From positions 1 through 64,000 of the forward strand of contig JAGWYN010000018.1 of assembly GCA_018969295.1 (NCBI GenBank): a stretch of 64,000 bases of DNA, written 5' to 3'. The stretch's first letter is position 1, and the number at the start of each line of letters is the position of its first letter. The position numbers were made by a program, and so were the translations under genes. The notes below the pieces were generated by a model, which was given only the letters and a program-made list of their open reading frames with translations, made no database searches and had not been told where the DNA came from. Below, piece by piece: positions 53,429-63,017 of the stretch. Source of the DNA: Chloroflexota bacterium (GTDB taxonomy: Bacteria; Chloroflexota; Anaerolineae; Caldilineales; Caldilineaceae).

Positions 53429-54604
53429 TTGAATTTGCAAAAGCACAGTCACGCTGACAACCACAACACCCCCCACTCTTTTCAGATTGCTTCGGCCCCA
53501 GCCGAAAATGGGGATTCCTTGGTGAAGCGCGCCGATGCCCTGCTGGATGAGATGATGGTCGCTGTCGTCGACACAGGAACCCATCTTGATTTTCCGCTGC
53601 CAGACCCCAGCCAGAAGCAGCTGCCCGCCCTCGCGCAGCCAGCCCTCCCCCCCCCGGCCCTCCTCCAAGAGAGCCAGCACCCTGCCCTTGAACCGATGCC
53701 CCAAAAGAGCGTCGGATCTGCCAACGGTGCTTCGGCATCTGCCCCAGACCGCTCAATGCCCGCGCTGGTACCCGCCGAACAGCGCTATCGACGGCCAGCA
53801 GCCGCTGCGGTCGAACTGCCTGCCGGCACCCTGCCTGCCGGCACCCTGCCTGCCGGCACCCTGCCTGCCGGCACGATGGCTGTCGGCGGGACACGCAGCA
53901 GCCTGCGATCTGCGCTGCTGCCGCGCGCCGGGGAGAGCAACACAGCCGCTCTGGCTCAGGAAATCCATGCCATGCTCGGCGAAATCGCCGCAACGTTGCC
54001 GGACAGCCACGACACCGCTGTGCGCGGACGCACCCTGCTGCACAAGGCCCAGCAGATTCTCCAGAGCGACCCCCAACGCACCGCTGAAGTCGACTATTAT
54101 CTGCAGCAGGTGCGCCGTATTCTCCAGCGAGCCCGCCAGAGACAGAGCGATTCTGCCCTTTACCGACGCTGGCTGACCCTCTACCTCTGCGGCTGGGCAG
54201 GGCTGGCCGGGTTGACCCTGCTCAGCCGCTATCTGTTTCAGGAGGAATGGCTGAATTTCCTGGCTGATTTTTTCTGGACTGGAACCGATACTCCCTGGGT
54301 TCAATATGGACCGCTGGTGCTCGGCGCATCCCTGGCTGGGGCGCAGGGCGCTGCTTGCGGCGCCCTGCTCACCATGCAGCGGCATGCTGCCCGCGCCTAC
54401 GGCTACTTCGACCGCAAATATGGGCTGCGCGGTCTGCTGTTGCCGCTGTTGGGAGCCCTCTTGGGCTTGCTGCCAGCACTCCTGTGGGCGGGCAGCTGCT
54501 CCTGGCTGGGGCTGGCTGGAACAGAACTCTGGGTGGGCCTCCTGCCAGCGCTGCTCGCCTGGGTGCTTGGTTTCGCCCAAGAGTGGCTGTACGGTGCCCG
54601 TTAG
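53429..54604 (+). CDS. Uncharacterised membrane protein with long disordered N-terminal region
   Basis: Not recognised. The 391-residue protein is read from TTG 53429, 7 bases behind GGAGG; no ATG fits. The first 190 residues are Pro/Ala/Ser-rich and include LPAGT repeated four times from a 15-bp DNA repeat. A helical, Gln/Arg-rich segment (residues 205-280; LAQEIHAMLGEIAATLPD and DYYLQQVRRILQRARQ) may be a coiled coil. Four hydrophobic segments follow (LYLCGWAGLAGLTLLSRYLF, GPLVLGASLAGAQGAACGAL, GLLLPLLGALLGLLPALLWA, LWVGLLPALLAWVLGFAQEW). The stop is 9 bases before priA. Possibly a membrane scaffold; no function assigned. Confidence 0.75.
   Translation: MNLQKHSHADNHNTPHSFQIASAPAENGDSLVKRADALLDEMMVAVVDTGTHLDFPLPDPSQKQLPALAQPALPPPALLQESQHPALEPMPQKSVGSANGASASAPDRSMPALVPAEQRYRRPAAAAVELPAGTLPAGTLPAGTLPAGTMAVGGTRSSLRSALLPRAGESNTAALAQEIHAMLGEIAATLPDSHDTAVRGRTLLHKAQQILQSDPQRTAEVDYYLQQVRRILQRARQRQSDSALYRRWLTLYLCGWAGLAGLTLLSRYLFQEEWLNFLADFFWTGTDTPWVQYGPLVLGASLAGAQGAACGALLTMQRHAARAYGYFDRKYGLRGLLLPLLGALLGLLPALLWAGSCSWLGLAGTELWVGLLPALLAWVLGFAQEWLYGAR
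53816..53875 (+). repeat. 15-bp tandem repeat (4 copies) inside the membrane protein gene
   Basis: CTGCCTGCCGGCACC is repeated four times (last copy ends CACG), encoding LPAGT units. The period keeps the reading frame. Confidence 0.92.
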
Positions 54605-54613
54605 CCCAAAGCT

Positions 54614-57160
54614 ATGGTCTTTGTCGAAACCGTCGTCAATCTGCCGATTCGCCGAGCCTTTTTCAAGGGCTCCAGCCTCCCTGCCCCCTCGCCAGAAGAG
54701 GGCGAAACGCTCCAGAGCTACCACTACCATCTGCCGCCTGAGTTGGAAGAGGTGGTTCAGCCTGGACACCTGGTCTGGGCCCCCTTCGGTGCCCAGCAAG
54801 TTCAAGCCGTCGTGCTCCGCCGCACAGCAACAGCCCCCGTCCAGACCCGGCCAATCCTGCGGCTGGCCCGCCCTGAACCGGTGCTGACCAGGTCACAGAT
54901 TGCGTTGGCCGCCTGGATCGCCGAAACCTATGTTGCACCGTTTGCCTCGGCGCTGCATCTTCTTTTGCCGCCCGGTCTGTTCCGCAGGAACAGCCAGGGA
55001 GCTGCCGTACAGGCTCGCCGCGAGCTGCGCATCCAACTCGCCCTGCCTGCAGCCGACGCTCGACATCGGCTGCAAGAGCTCGGGCGGCCCACAGAACCGG
55101 CACGCGTGCTGGCCTGGCTTCTTGCCTCTGACGGCCAACCTGCCCATCACAGCGAGATCATGCAACAGTGCGCGCTGCGCACGCCGGCAGCAATTCGTCA
55201 GCTAGCCAAACAGGGGGTCCTGGAGAATCGCGCGCAAGAGCGTGTTGCTCTGGCCCTCGACCCGCAGGCAGCCCTCCAACTGCTGCTCACCTTGCGCGGG
55301 GCCAGCCAGTACGTGCCGGTGGTAGAAGCCCTGATCGACGCCGGAGGAGCACTCTGGCGCAAAGAGTTGAACGCACGGGCAGCCTGTTCGCTGGAACAGC
55401 TGCGCCGGTTGGCCAGCGCCGGCATCCTCACCCTCCACGAAGAACTCTTTTTTCGCGACCCGCTGGCTGGACGCACCTTTCCAACAGCCCCTCCCCCCGC
55501 CCTCACCTCAGAACAGACACGCGTCTGGCAGCAGTTGGTCGACCAGGGTTTCTGCCAGCCACCCGTGCACACCACCTTCCTGCTCCACGGAGTCACCGGA
55601 AGTGGCAAGACCGAAATCTATCTGCGTGCCATTGAGAACGTCCGTCAACGAGGCCAACAAGCCATCGTGCTGGTCCCTGAAATTGCCCTGACCCCGCAGA
55701 CCGTCGCACGCTTCGCCGGGCGCTTTCCAGGACAGGTGACCGTGATCCACTCGGGGATGACCCCTGGCGAACGATATGATGTCTGGCGAGAGCTGCGCCA
55801 AGGACACTTTCTGGTCGCCGTCGGCCCCCGCAGCGCCCTCTTTGCCCCGATGCCCAACCTGGGCCTGATCGTCGTCGACGAAGAGCATGAGTCGACCTAC
55901 AAGCAAGACGCAGAAGAATGGGGAAGCGGCCAGATCTTCTACGATGCCCGCACAGTCGCCCGCCACATCGCCGCTGAAACCGGCTGCTTGCTTCTCTACG
56001 GCTCAGCAACGCCCAGCCTGGAAACCTATCTGGCCGCTCAGAACAAAGAGATTGTCCTGCTGGAGATGGGACAACGGGTGATCGGCCATCGTGCCAACTC
56101 CCCAACCAGCTACATGGAGCTGCCGCCGGTCGAAATCGTCGACATGCGCCAGGAGCTGCGTGCCGGCAACCGCAGTCTCTTCAGCCGCAGCCTGGCCGCA
56201 CAGCTGCAAGAAACCCTCGCCAACCACGAACAGGCCATCCTTTTTCTCAACCGGCGAGGAACCCATCCCTTTGTCCTCTGTCGCGACTGTGGCTATGTCG
56301 TCGAATGCAAACAATGTGCGATCCCCCTCACCTACCACTCACAAAACGGGAACAGACCAGAACGTCTCGTCTGCCATCACTGCAGCCGCACCCTGCCCGT
56401 TCCAACAGAGTGCCCAGCCTGCCAGAGCAAACGCATTCGTTTTTTTGGGGCAGGAACCGAACGTCTGGTGGCAGCCGTTCAAGAAATTCTGCCCGCGGCC
56501 CGCATTTTGCGCTGGGACGCCGATACAACCAGCCGCAAAGGCAGCCACGAACAGCTCCTGCACACCTTTGCAGAACACCAGGCAGATATTCTGATCGGGA
56601 CGCAGATGATCGCCAAAGGGCTGGACCTGCCGCTGGTCACCTTGGTCGGTGTTGTGGCAGCCGATCTTGGGCTGTTTTTGCCCGACTTTCGCAGCGGCGA
56701 ACGAACCTTTCAGCTGTTGACCCAAGTCGCCGGCCGGGCTGGCCGCAGCGAACGGGGGGGACGCGTGATCGTACAGAGTTATCGCCCCGACCACTATGTC
56801 GTCCAAGCAGCCGCCCGCCACGACTATACCGGCTTTTTTGCGCGCGAACTGGCCTTCCGCAGCGAACACGGCTATCCACCCCTCCGCCGACTGGCCCGTC
56901 TGCTCCTGCGGGATACCCGACTCGAACGAGTCCGCCAAGAAAGCCGCCGGATGGCCGAGCTCCTCCGCCAACGGCTGACAGCCCTGGGGCTGGTGGGGAG
57001 CGCCGACCTGCTGGGCCCAGCCCCCGCTTTCTTTGAACGCCACCGAGGCCACTATCGCTGGCAGTTATTGCTGCGCGCCCCAGACCCAGCCGCTGTGCTG
57101 CGGGGGCTGGAGATCCCCATGGGGTGGCATGTGGACATCGACCCCCTTTCCCTTCTCTGA
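54614..57160 (+). CDS. priA: Primosomal protein N', replication restart helicase PriA
   Basis: 3'-5' helicase that reloads the replisome at stalled forks. The 848-residue protein has the N-terminal DNA-binding domain (VAPFASALHLLLPPGL), Walker A GVTGSGKTEIYLRA near residue 326, the DEEH box LIVVDEEHESTYKQ, helicase motif QAILFLNRRGTHPF, two zinc sites (CRDCGYVVECKQC; CHHCSRTLPVPTECPAC) and IGTQMIAKGLDLPLVTLVGV. An extra winged-helix region of about 130 residues precedes the helicase core, making it somewhat long. It begins 9 bases after the membrane protein gene. Confidence 0.95.
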   Translation: MVFVETVVNLPIRRAFFKGSSLPAPSPEEGETLQSYHYHLPPELEEVVQPGHLVWAPFGAQQVQAVVLRRTATAPVQTRPILRLARPEPVLTRSQIALAAWIAETYVAPFASALHLLLPPGLFRRNSQGAAVQARRELRIQLALPAADARHRLQELGRPTEPARVLAWLLASDGQPAHHSEIMQQCALRTPAAIRQLAKQGVLENRAQERVALALDPQAALQLLLTLRGASQYVPVVEALIDAGGALWRKELNARAACSLEQLRRLASAGILTLHEELFFRDPLAGRTFPTAPPPALTSEQTRVWQQLVDQGFCQPPVHTTFLLHGVTGSGKTEIYLRAIENVRQRGQQAIVLVPEIALTPQTVARFAGRFPGQVTVIHSGMTPGERYDVWRELRQGHFLVAVGPRSALFAPMPNLGLIVVDEEHESTYKQDAEEWGSGQIFYDARTVARHIAAETGCLLLYGSATPSLETYLAAQNKEIVLLEMGQRVIGHRANSPTSYMELPPVEIVDMRQELRAGNRSLFSRSLAAQLQETLANHEQAILFLNRRGTHPFVLCRDCGYVVECKQCAIPLTYHSQNGNRPERLVCHHCSRTLPVPTECPACQSKRIRFFGAGTERLVAAVQEILPAARILRWDADTTSRKGSHEQLLHTFAEHQADILIGTQMIAKGLDLPLVTLVGVVAADLGLFLPDFRSGERTFQLLTQVAGRAGRSERGGRVIVQSYRPDHYVVQAAARHDYTGFFARELAFRSEHGYPPLRRLARLLLRDTRLERVRQESRRMAELLRQRLTALGLVGSADLLGPAPAFFERHRGHYRWQLLLRAPDPAAVLRGLEIPMGWHVDIDPLSLL

Positions 57161-57609
57161 CCAATGCCGACCTCCAGCTGGAACGTCTGTTCCCCCCATT
57201 TTCTGGACGATGTGCGCGCTGCCCTGCTCGACGGCTAGATTCTCGGCGAAAACAGCCTGCCCCACCCTGCGCGACAGGTACGGTTGCCCCACCAGATCCT
57301 GCCGCAGCAGAATCGTCAGGAATCCGCCGTTTTTGAACGCTTGCAATCGTGCCCATCCCCTGGTATACTGCGGACACGAAAGACAAAGAAAAAACGATCC
57401 AGGCTGACAGCAGTGCTTGAAAGTTGCTTGAACCTAAGTTGCTTGAACCTAAGTTGCTTGAACCTACTGTCAGTTCAATCGTTTGATCAATTTTTACAGT
57501 TTTTGCGAATGGCGAAAGATGCAGTATACTGCTGTAGATTTCCCATCACGAGGACTGTGCAAAGTCCAAAAAATATATTTCAGGATTTCCACGACAAAGG
57601 GAGGTTTCT
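57161..57609 (+). promoter_or_regulatory. Intergenic region with 15-bp tandem repeat and lipoprotein promoter
   Basis: No gene was found in these 449 bases. AAGTTGCTTGAACCT is repeated three times at 57421-57465, with a partial copy before it. A promoter candidate is TTGCGA (57503-57508), 16-base spacer, TATACT (57525-57530); its -10 box is the centre of the 12-bp palindrome GCAGTATACTGC (57521-57532). A second GGTATACTG lies at 57362-57370. Confidence 0.6.
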
Positions 57610-58146
57610 ATGCTGAACCGGAGAATTTGGGTTGTAGCAATGGTCGCTCTGCTGATGATGTCGGCCCTGGCCGGCTGTGCCATGGGCGATGTAGCAGCAC
57701 CTGATCGTGAAGTGCCCATCAGCGTCGACGCAGCGCTGGAAGGGCAGAACGCCGGCCTGGCCGGCCTGATGAGCGGCCAGGTGACCTGGAGCGAGGCCCA
57801 GCTGAGCAGCTTCCTCACCGAGCTTCTTCGCCAGAACACAGGCCCGAACCAGCCGATCGACGCCATCACCGTCTGGCTGGAACCGGACAACCATCTGCAT
57901 GCCCGCATCGCCATGAAAGAAGGCGTGCTGCTGGGCGGCAACAACGTCGACGTCATGGGCACCGTCACGATCGAAAACAACCAGGTAGCGGTTAACCTGA
58001 CTTCGGCTGGCGCTAATGGCATGATGGTCAGCGGCCCGCTCATGGACCTGGTCAGCAGCTACATTAACGGCGCGTTGGGTGGCTTCGGTGTCGCCGCTTC
58101 TGTCACGACTGACACGGGCAGCATCACGATTTCGATCGGTGGCTGA
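57610..58146 (+). CDS. Uncharacterised lipoprotein
   Basis: Not recognised. The 178-residue protein has a lipoprotein signal (WVVAMVALLMMSALAGC, lipobox LAGC) and a mature domain with alternating hydrophobic strands (ITVWLEPDNHLHARIAM; VDVMGTVTIENNQVAVNL; GSITISIGG), suggesting a small beta-rich or lipid-binding fold. ATG 57610 follows AAGGGAGG. Single-gene unit with its own promoter and a terminator about 90 bases after the stop. Confidence 0.8.
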   Translation: MLNRRIWVVAMVALLMMSALAGCAMGDVAAPDREVPISVDAALEGQNAGLAGLMSGQVTWSEAQLSSFLTELLRQNTGPNQPIDAITVWLEPDNHLHARIAMKEGVLLGGNNVDVMGTVTIENNQVAVNLTSAGANGMMVSGPLMDLVSSYINGALGGFGVAASVTTDTGSITISIGG

Positions 58147-58237
58147 TCGCTCGGCCTCTTCGAACAACTGAATACTCTGGTTTTGTAGCCTGCAAACAGC
58201 GTCCATCTGACCAGGGTTGCAGCCCCCAAAACCAATT

Positions 58238-58274
58238 CGAAAGCCCGGAAGCCATTCACTGATCCGGGCTTTCG
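58238..58274 (+). terminator. Terminator after the lipoprotein gene
   Basis: CGAAAGCCCGG pairs exactly with CCGGGCTTTCG across a 15-base loop, followed by a pyrimidine-rich stretch. It precedes the start of the next gene at 58328. Confidence 0.7.
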
Positions 58275-58327
58275 TCTGTCTGCTCCCTGAGGCTCACCCA
58301 CACACTTTCCTGCGAGGAACATTGACG

Positions 58328-59467
58328 ATGGCCCCATTCTATGACTCCATTGAACGGCCCACCCTCCTTCTGGATGTGATGCGCGCCCGACGCAACATCA
58401 CACGCATGGCTGAAAAAGCGCGACGCAACCAGCTTCGTTTTCGCCCCCATTTCAAAACCCACCAGTCCGCTGCTGTCGGAGAGTGGTTCCTGGAGGCCGG
58501 CGTCACCGCCGCTACGGTCTCCTCGCTGGAGATGGCCCACTACTTCGCCGAACATGGCTGGAACGATCTGACCGTTGCCTTTCCCGCCAATCTGCGCCAG
58601 ATCCACCTGATCAACGCGCTGGCGCAGCGGGTGCACCTGCAACTGCTCGTCGAGCACCCTGTCGCCGCCCAATTTCTGGCCGCACATCTGACGGCCCCAG
58701 CTGGCATCTGGATTGAAGTGGACGCCGGCTACGCGCGCAGCGGGCTCAGATGGAACGATCGTGCACAGCTGACTGCACTGGCCAGGACGCTTGCCGACTG
58801 CTCCACCCTCTCTTTGCGCGGCCTGCTGACCCATGCCGGCAACACCTACGCTGCCCGCTCCCCCGCTGAACTCGCCACAGCCTACCAGAGCACCGTCGAC
58901 CGGCTCAACGATGCCCGCAACTGGCTGGCAACACAGGGCTTTGGGGGGCTTGAGATTTCGATCGGAGATACCCCTGCCTGCAGCGTGCTCGACGATCTGG
59001 GTGCAGTCGACGAGATCCGGCCAGGCAATTTCGTTTTCTACGACTGGATGCAGGTCGAAATCGGCGCCTGCCACGCCGACGACATCGCCACCGTGGTGGC
59101 CTGCCCGGTGGTCTCCATCCACCCCGAACGCAACGATCTGATCCTCTACGGCGGTGCCGTCCATCTTTCCAAGGAGAGCCTGCTCAGCCGCAAGGGGCAG
59201 CTGACCTTTGGGGCCGTGGTGCTGCTGACCGAGCAAGGCTGGAGCGCCCCGCTGGAAGATGTCTGGATCCGCTCTATTTCTCAAGAGCATGGTGTTGTCC
59301 ACGCCGAAGGAGCTGCCTTTGCCACACTGCTCCACGCAGCCAAGGTGGGGGGACTGCTCGGCGTCCTCCCGGTCCATTCCTGCCTGACCGCCGATCTCTT
59401 CAAGCAGTACCGCACTTTGGAGGGCCAGACCCTGACGATGGCACCGATTCCATATTCGTTGGGGTGA
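58328..59467 (+). CDS. PLP-dependent D-threonine aldolase / D-serine dehydratase-like enzyme
   Basis: Fold-type III PLP enzyme, 379 residues from ATG 58328; an upstream reading would cover the terminator. The PLP Lys is in RFRPHFKTHQS, and the AGVTAATVSSLEMA and WIEVDAGYARSGL segments fit the alanine-racemase-type barrel. The C-terminal VLPVHSCLTADLF holds the His and Cys that bind metal in D-serine dehydratases and D-threonine aldolases. It probably cleaves or dehydrates a beta-hydroxy D-amino acid in the cytoplasm. Substrate cannot be decided. Single gene, upstream of the str operon. Confidence 0.85.
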   Translation: MAPFYDSIERPTLLLDVMRARRNITRMAEKARRNQLRFRPHFKTHQSAAVGEWFLEAGVTAATVSSLEMAHYFAEHGWNDLTVAFPANLRQIHLINALAQRVHLQLLVEHPVAAQFLAAHLTAPAGIWIEVDAGYARSGLRWNDRAQLTALARTLADCSTLSLRGLLTHAGNTYAARSPAELATAYQSTVDRLNDARNWLATQGFGGLEISIGDTPACSVLDDLGAVDEIRPGNFVFYDWMQVEIGACHADDIATVVACPVVSIHPERNDLILYGGAVHLSKESLLSRKGQLTFGAVVLLTEQGWSAPLEDVWIRSISQEHGVVHAEGAAFATLLHAAKVGGLLGVLPVHSCLTADLFKQYRTLEGQTLTMAPIPYSLG

Positions 59468-59500
59468 CCCGCTCTGGTTTGCATTCAAGGGCCAGTCGAT

Positions 59501-59530
59501 TTGACCTTTTTTACAACCTGATGCTATAGT
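59501..59530 (+). promoter_or_regulatory. Promoter of the str operon
   Basis: TTGACC (59501-59506), 18-base spacer, TATAGT (59525-59530), about 80 bases before rpsL. A strong match for sigma-70. Confidence 0.75.
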
Positions 59531-59610
59531 CTCTTTTCGTGGGTATTCCAAACTCACCTGCGCGTATCAAGTTTCGCAGGAGTGCGATTCAAGTCAAATT
59601 GGAGGGACGT

Positions 59611-60084
59611 TTGCCGACCATCAACCAACTGGTCCGCAAGGGCCGCAGAGACGTGGCAAAAAAAGAAAAAGCACCGGCACTGCGCTTCACACAGAACACA
59701 TTGACCGGCCGGACCCGGCGTATGAAGCTGGGCAACCCACAAAAGCGCGGTGTCTGCACCCAGGTGCGCACCACAACCCCCAAAAAACCAAACTCTGCGT
59801 TGCGCAAAGTGGCTCGTGTACGTCTTTCCAACGGCATCGAAGTCACTGCCTACATCCCAGGAGAAGGACACAACCTGCAGGAGCACAGCGTTGTTCTGGT
59901 GCGCGGCGGACGTGTCAAAGACCTGCCCGGCGTGCGCTATCACATTGTGCGCGGGGCTCTGGACAGCCAAGGGGTCGACAAACGCAAACGCGGGCGCAGC
60001 AAATATGGGACCAAACGCCCCAAGGCAGGCGCCCCTGTCGCAGCAGCCAAGGGCGCTAAAGGCGCCAAGAGCACCCGAAAATAG
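59611..60084 (+). CDS. rpsL: 30S ribosomal protein S12
   Basis: Decoding-centre protein. TTG 59611 behind GGAGGG gives the standard opening (L/M)PTINQLVRKGR, so it is chosen over longer readings. The conserved loops TTPKKPNSALRKVARVRL and GGRVKDLPGVRYH are intact with the Lys residues typical of streptomycin-sensitive S12. The protein has 157 residues, about 20-30 more than usual, because of an Ala/Lys-rich tail (GAKGAKSTRK). First gene of rpsL-rpsG-fusA. Confidence 0.96.
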   Translation: MPTINQLVRKGRRDVAKKEKAPALRFTQNTLTGRTRRMKLGNPQKRGVCTQVRTTTPKKPNSALRKVARVRLSNGIEVTAYIPGEGHNLQEHSVVLVRGGRVKDLPGVRYHIVRGALDSQGVDKRKRGRSKYGTKRPKAGAPVAAAKGAKGAKSTRK

Positions 60085-60100
60085 TTAAAAAGGTGGATTC

Positions 60101-60568
60101 ATGCGAAGAAACCGTGCTGAATTACGCAGTGTAACGCCAGACCCTCGCTACCACAGCCAGGTCGTGGCCAAGTTTATTAACAATGTAATGGAACGAGGCA
60201 AGAAAAGCCTGGCCGCCAGCATTGTCTACAATGCACTCGCCCAGATCGAGGAACGCACCAAGCGGTCCGGCTTGGATGTCTTTGAAGACGCACTCAAAAA
60301 TGCCACGCCGCTGGTAGAGGTGAAGCCACGCCGCGTCGGCGGCGCCACCTACCAGATTCCGATGGAAATCGGCTCGTCGCGGCGACAGGCTTTGGCCATG
60401 CGCTGGCTGATCGAAAATGCTCGCAAACGGAGCGGCCGCGACATGGCCGCCCGTCTGGCAGGTGAACTCATCGATGCAGCCCGCAACGAAGGCTCAACGA
60501 TCAAAAAGCGCGAAGATACACACCGGATGGCTGAAGCCAACCAGGCATTTGCCCACTTCCGCTACTGA
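60101..60568 (+). CDS. rpsG: 30S ribosomal protein S7
   Basis: Primary 16S rRNA binder of the small-subunit head. The 155-residue protein opens MRRNRAELRSVTPDPRYHSQ and contains KFINNVMERGKKSLAASIVY, VKPRRVGGATYQIPMEI and KKREDTHRMAEANQAFAHFRY, all typical. It lies 16 bases after rpsL with AAAGGTGG before it. The 240 bases between it and fusA hold no gene. Confidence 0.97.
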   Translation: MRRNRAELRSVTPDPRYHSQVVAKFINNVMERGKKSLAASIVYNALAQIEERTKRSGLDVFEDALKNATPLVEVKPRRVGGATYQIPMEIGSSRRQALAMRWLIENARKRSGRDMAARLAGELIDAARNEGSTIKKREDTHRMAEANQAFAHFRY

Positions 60569-60809
60569 GACCGTCGACAGGCAGTCCCACAGCGGTTGAT
60601 TTGGTTGTAAAATCAGCGCTGACAACTGGGTGTCATCCGCACAAATCAGGGTCGCCCTGGCAGGATGCGGTGCCCGCCCGCAGATGAATTGCTCCCTTCT
60701 TTTTGCGACGGTGCCTCAATGCATCGTGCATAGACCGAGCGAGGTTCATTTGTCGGCATCGGCGCCGCATCACTTTGTGTGAAACTGGAGCATGGGTAAG
60801 GACGAACTT

Positions 60810-62903
60810 ATGGCGAACGAATATCCGATCGAAAGAATGCGCAACATCGGCATCATTGCCCATATTGACGCAGGCAAAACCACCACGACAGAACGAATTC
60901 TCTTTTATTCCGGCCGGATCCATCGGATGGGTGAAGTCCACGAAGGAACAGCCGTGACCGACTGGATGGTGCAAGAACGCGAACGGGGCATCACCATCAC
61001 CGCAGCTGCGATCACTACCTCCTGGACCGACCGCACCACCGGCGAAGAGTGCCAGATCAACCTGATCGATACCCCGGGCCACATTGACTTTACAGCAGAA
61101 GTGCAGCGCAGCTTGCGTGTGCTCGACGGCGGTGTCGTCGTCTTCGACGCTGTCGCAGGCGTCGAGCCCCAATCCGAAACAGTCTGGCGCCAGGCCGACC
61201 GCTACGAAGTTCCTCGCATTTGCTTCGTCAACAAAATGGATCGAGTTGGCGCCAGCTTTGAGCGGACCATTGAGATGATCGTCGACCGCCTGGGCGCCAA
61301 CCCTCTCCCGATTCAGCTGCCGCTCGGCGTCGAAGACCAGTTCAAAGGGGTCATCGACCTCTTCACGATGAAGGCCTATGTCTTCTCGGATGAGCTGGGC
61401 GCCTCGCCCACCATCGTCGAAATCCCCGCCGACTACAGCGAGGCCGCCGCCGCCGCACGCGAGCAGCTGGTCGAGCGCGTCGCCGAAACCGACGATACGC
61501 TGACGCTCAAATTCCTGGAAGGCGAGGAGATCAGCAACCAGGAACTCTATGCAGCGCTGCGCAAAGCTGTCTGCAGCAACAAACTTGTCCCGATTCTTTG
61601 CGGCACTGCGCTGCGCAACAAGGGCGTCCAGCTGCTGCTCGATGCAGTAGTTCGCTACTTGCCCAGCCCCATCGATGTGCCAGCGGTCCAAGGGGTCAAC
61701 AGCGACACCGGCATCGAGGAGGTGCGCGAATCTGACGCCAGACAGCCTTTCTCCGGGCTGGTCTTCAAAATTGTCACCGACCCCTTCGTCGGCCGGCTGG
61801 CCTATGTGCGCGTCTACTCAGGCGTGCTGCGCTCGGGCGAAACCGTCTACAACTCCAACCGCAGCAAACGAGAACGCATCGGCCGTATCGTGCGCATGCA
61901 CGCAGACAAGCGCGAGGACATCAAGGAAGTCTACGCCGGAGACATTGCAGCCATCGTGGGCCCCAAAGACTCCTATACGGGCGAAACACTCTGCGACCCC
62001 AAAACCCCCATCACGCTCGAAACCATCGAATTCCCTGAACCTGTGATCAAGGTCGCCGTCGAACCCAAATCCAAGGGAGACCAGGACAAGCTCACCGATG
62101 CCCTGATCAAACTGGCAGAAGAAGATCCCACCTTCCGCGTCCAGTACGACGACCAGACAGGACAGACGGTCATCTCGGGGATGGGCGAGCTTCACCTGGA
62201 CATCATCGTAGACCGTCTGAAGCGTGAATTCCGGGTCCAGTGCAATGTAGGCCGCCCGCAGGTCGCCTATCGCGAAACCATCACCCGGCAGGTCAAGATC
62301 GAAGGACGCTTTGTCCGCCAGTCGGGCGGGCGCGGCCAGTACGGCCACGTCTGGCTGGAACTCCAACCCAACCCGCCAGGAAGCGGGTTTGTCTTCGAGG
62401 ATCGCATTGTCGGCGGTGTGGTGCCCCGCGAGTACATCACCCCCGTTCAAAAAGGGGTGGTAGAAGCGATGGAAAGTGGAGTCCTGGCCGGCTACCCCGT
62501 CGTCGATGTCAAGGTGGCCCTGATCGACGGCAGCTACCATGAGGTTGACTCCAGCGAAATGGCCTTCAAAATTGCTGGCAGCATGGCATTCAAAGAGGGC
62601 ACCCAGAAAGCGGGCCCGATCCTGCTCGAACCCATGATGAAGGTCGAGACGACAGTCCCCGATGAGTACGTCGGCGATGTCGTCGGCAACTTCTCGTCGC
62701 GGCGAGGGCTGGTCGAAGGGATGGAGTCACGCAGCGGAAATGTGCAGATCGTCCGAGCACTGGTTCCTCTGGCTGAAATGTTTGGCTATGCCACTGACCT
62801 GCGTTCGATGACCAGCGGACGTGGCAGCTTTGGCATGCAATTTGAAAAGTACATGCCGGTGAGCCAGAGCATTGCCGAAAAGGTGCTCAAAGGGCTCGCC
62901 TGA
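60810..62903 (+). CDS. fusA: Translation elongation factor G
   Basis: GTPase for ribosomal translocation. The 697-residue protein starts at ATG 60810 (AAGGA 8 bases before); ATG 60792 has a ribosome site too close to be used. G1 AHIDAGKTTTTE, switch ERGITITAAAIT, G3 DTPGHIDFTAEV and G4 NKMDRVGA are intact, and domains II-V follow (for example QSGGRGQYGHVWLE; TSGRGSFGMQFEKYMP). Third gene of the str operon, followed by an intrinsic terminator. Confidence 0.97.
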   Translation: MANEYPIERMRNIGIIAHIDAGKTTTTERILFYSGRIHRMGEVHEGTAVTDWMVQERERGITITAAAITTSWTDRTTGEECQINLIDTPGHIDFTAEVQRSLRVLDGGVVVFDAVAGVEPQSETVWRQADRYEVPRICFVNKMDRVGASFERTIEMIVDRLGANPLPIQLPLGVEDQFKGVIDLFTMKAYVFSDELGASPTIVEIPADYSEAAAAAREQLVERVAETDDTLTLKFLEGEEISNQELYAALRKAVCSNKLVPILCGTALRNKGVQLLLDAVVRYLPSPIDVPAVQGVNSDTGIEEVRESDARQPFSGLVFKIVTDPFVGRLAYVRVYSGVLRSGETVYNSNRSKRERIGRIVRMHADKREDIKEVYAGDIAAIVGPKDSYTGETLCDPKTPITLETIEFPEPVIKVAVEPKSKGDQDKLTDALIKLAEEDPTFRVQYDDQTGQTVISGMGELHLDIIVDRLKREFRVQCNVGRPQVAYRETITRQVKIEGRFVRQSGGRGQYGHVWLELQPNPPGSGFVFEDRIVGGVVPREYITPVQKGVVEAMESGVLAGYPVVDVKVALIDGSYHEVDSSEMAFKIAGSMAFKEGTQKAGPILLEPMMKVETTVPDEYVGDVVGNFSSRRGLVEGMESRSGNVQIVRALVPLAEMFGYATDLRSMTSGRGSFGMQFEKYMPVSQSIAEKVLKGLA

Positions 62904-62911
62904 ATCGTCAG

Positions 62912-62952
62912 AAAAAGCTGGCAGACAACGCGCGTTGCCCGCCAGCTTTTTT
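62912..62952 (+). terminator. Intrinsic terminator after fusA
   Basis: AAAAAGCTGGC pairs with GCCAGCTTTTT across an 18-base loop, ending in six T. It separates the rpsL-rpsG-fusA unit from tuf. Confidence 0.88.
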
Positions 62953-62988
62953 GTTGGCCCTGCTCTCGTTTTTTGTCAAGTCCACAAT

Positions 62989-63017
62989 TTGGCAATCGAC
63001 CACAGCTCAAGTATACT
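62989..63017 (+). promoter_or_regulatory. Promoter of tuf
   Basis: TTGGCA (62989-62994), 17-base spacer, TATACT (63012-63017). The predicted leader to the tuf ATG is about 180 bases and holds no gene. Confidence 0.8.
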
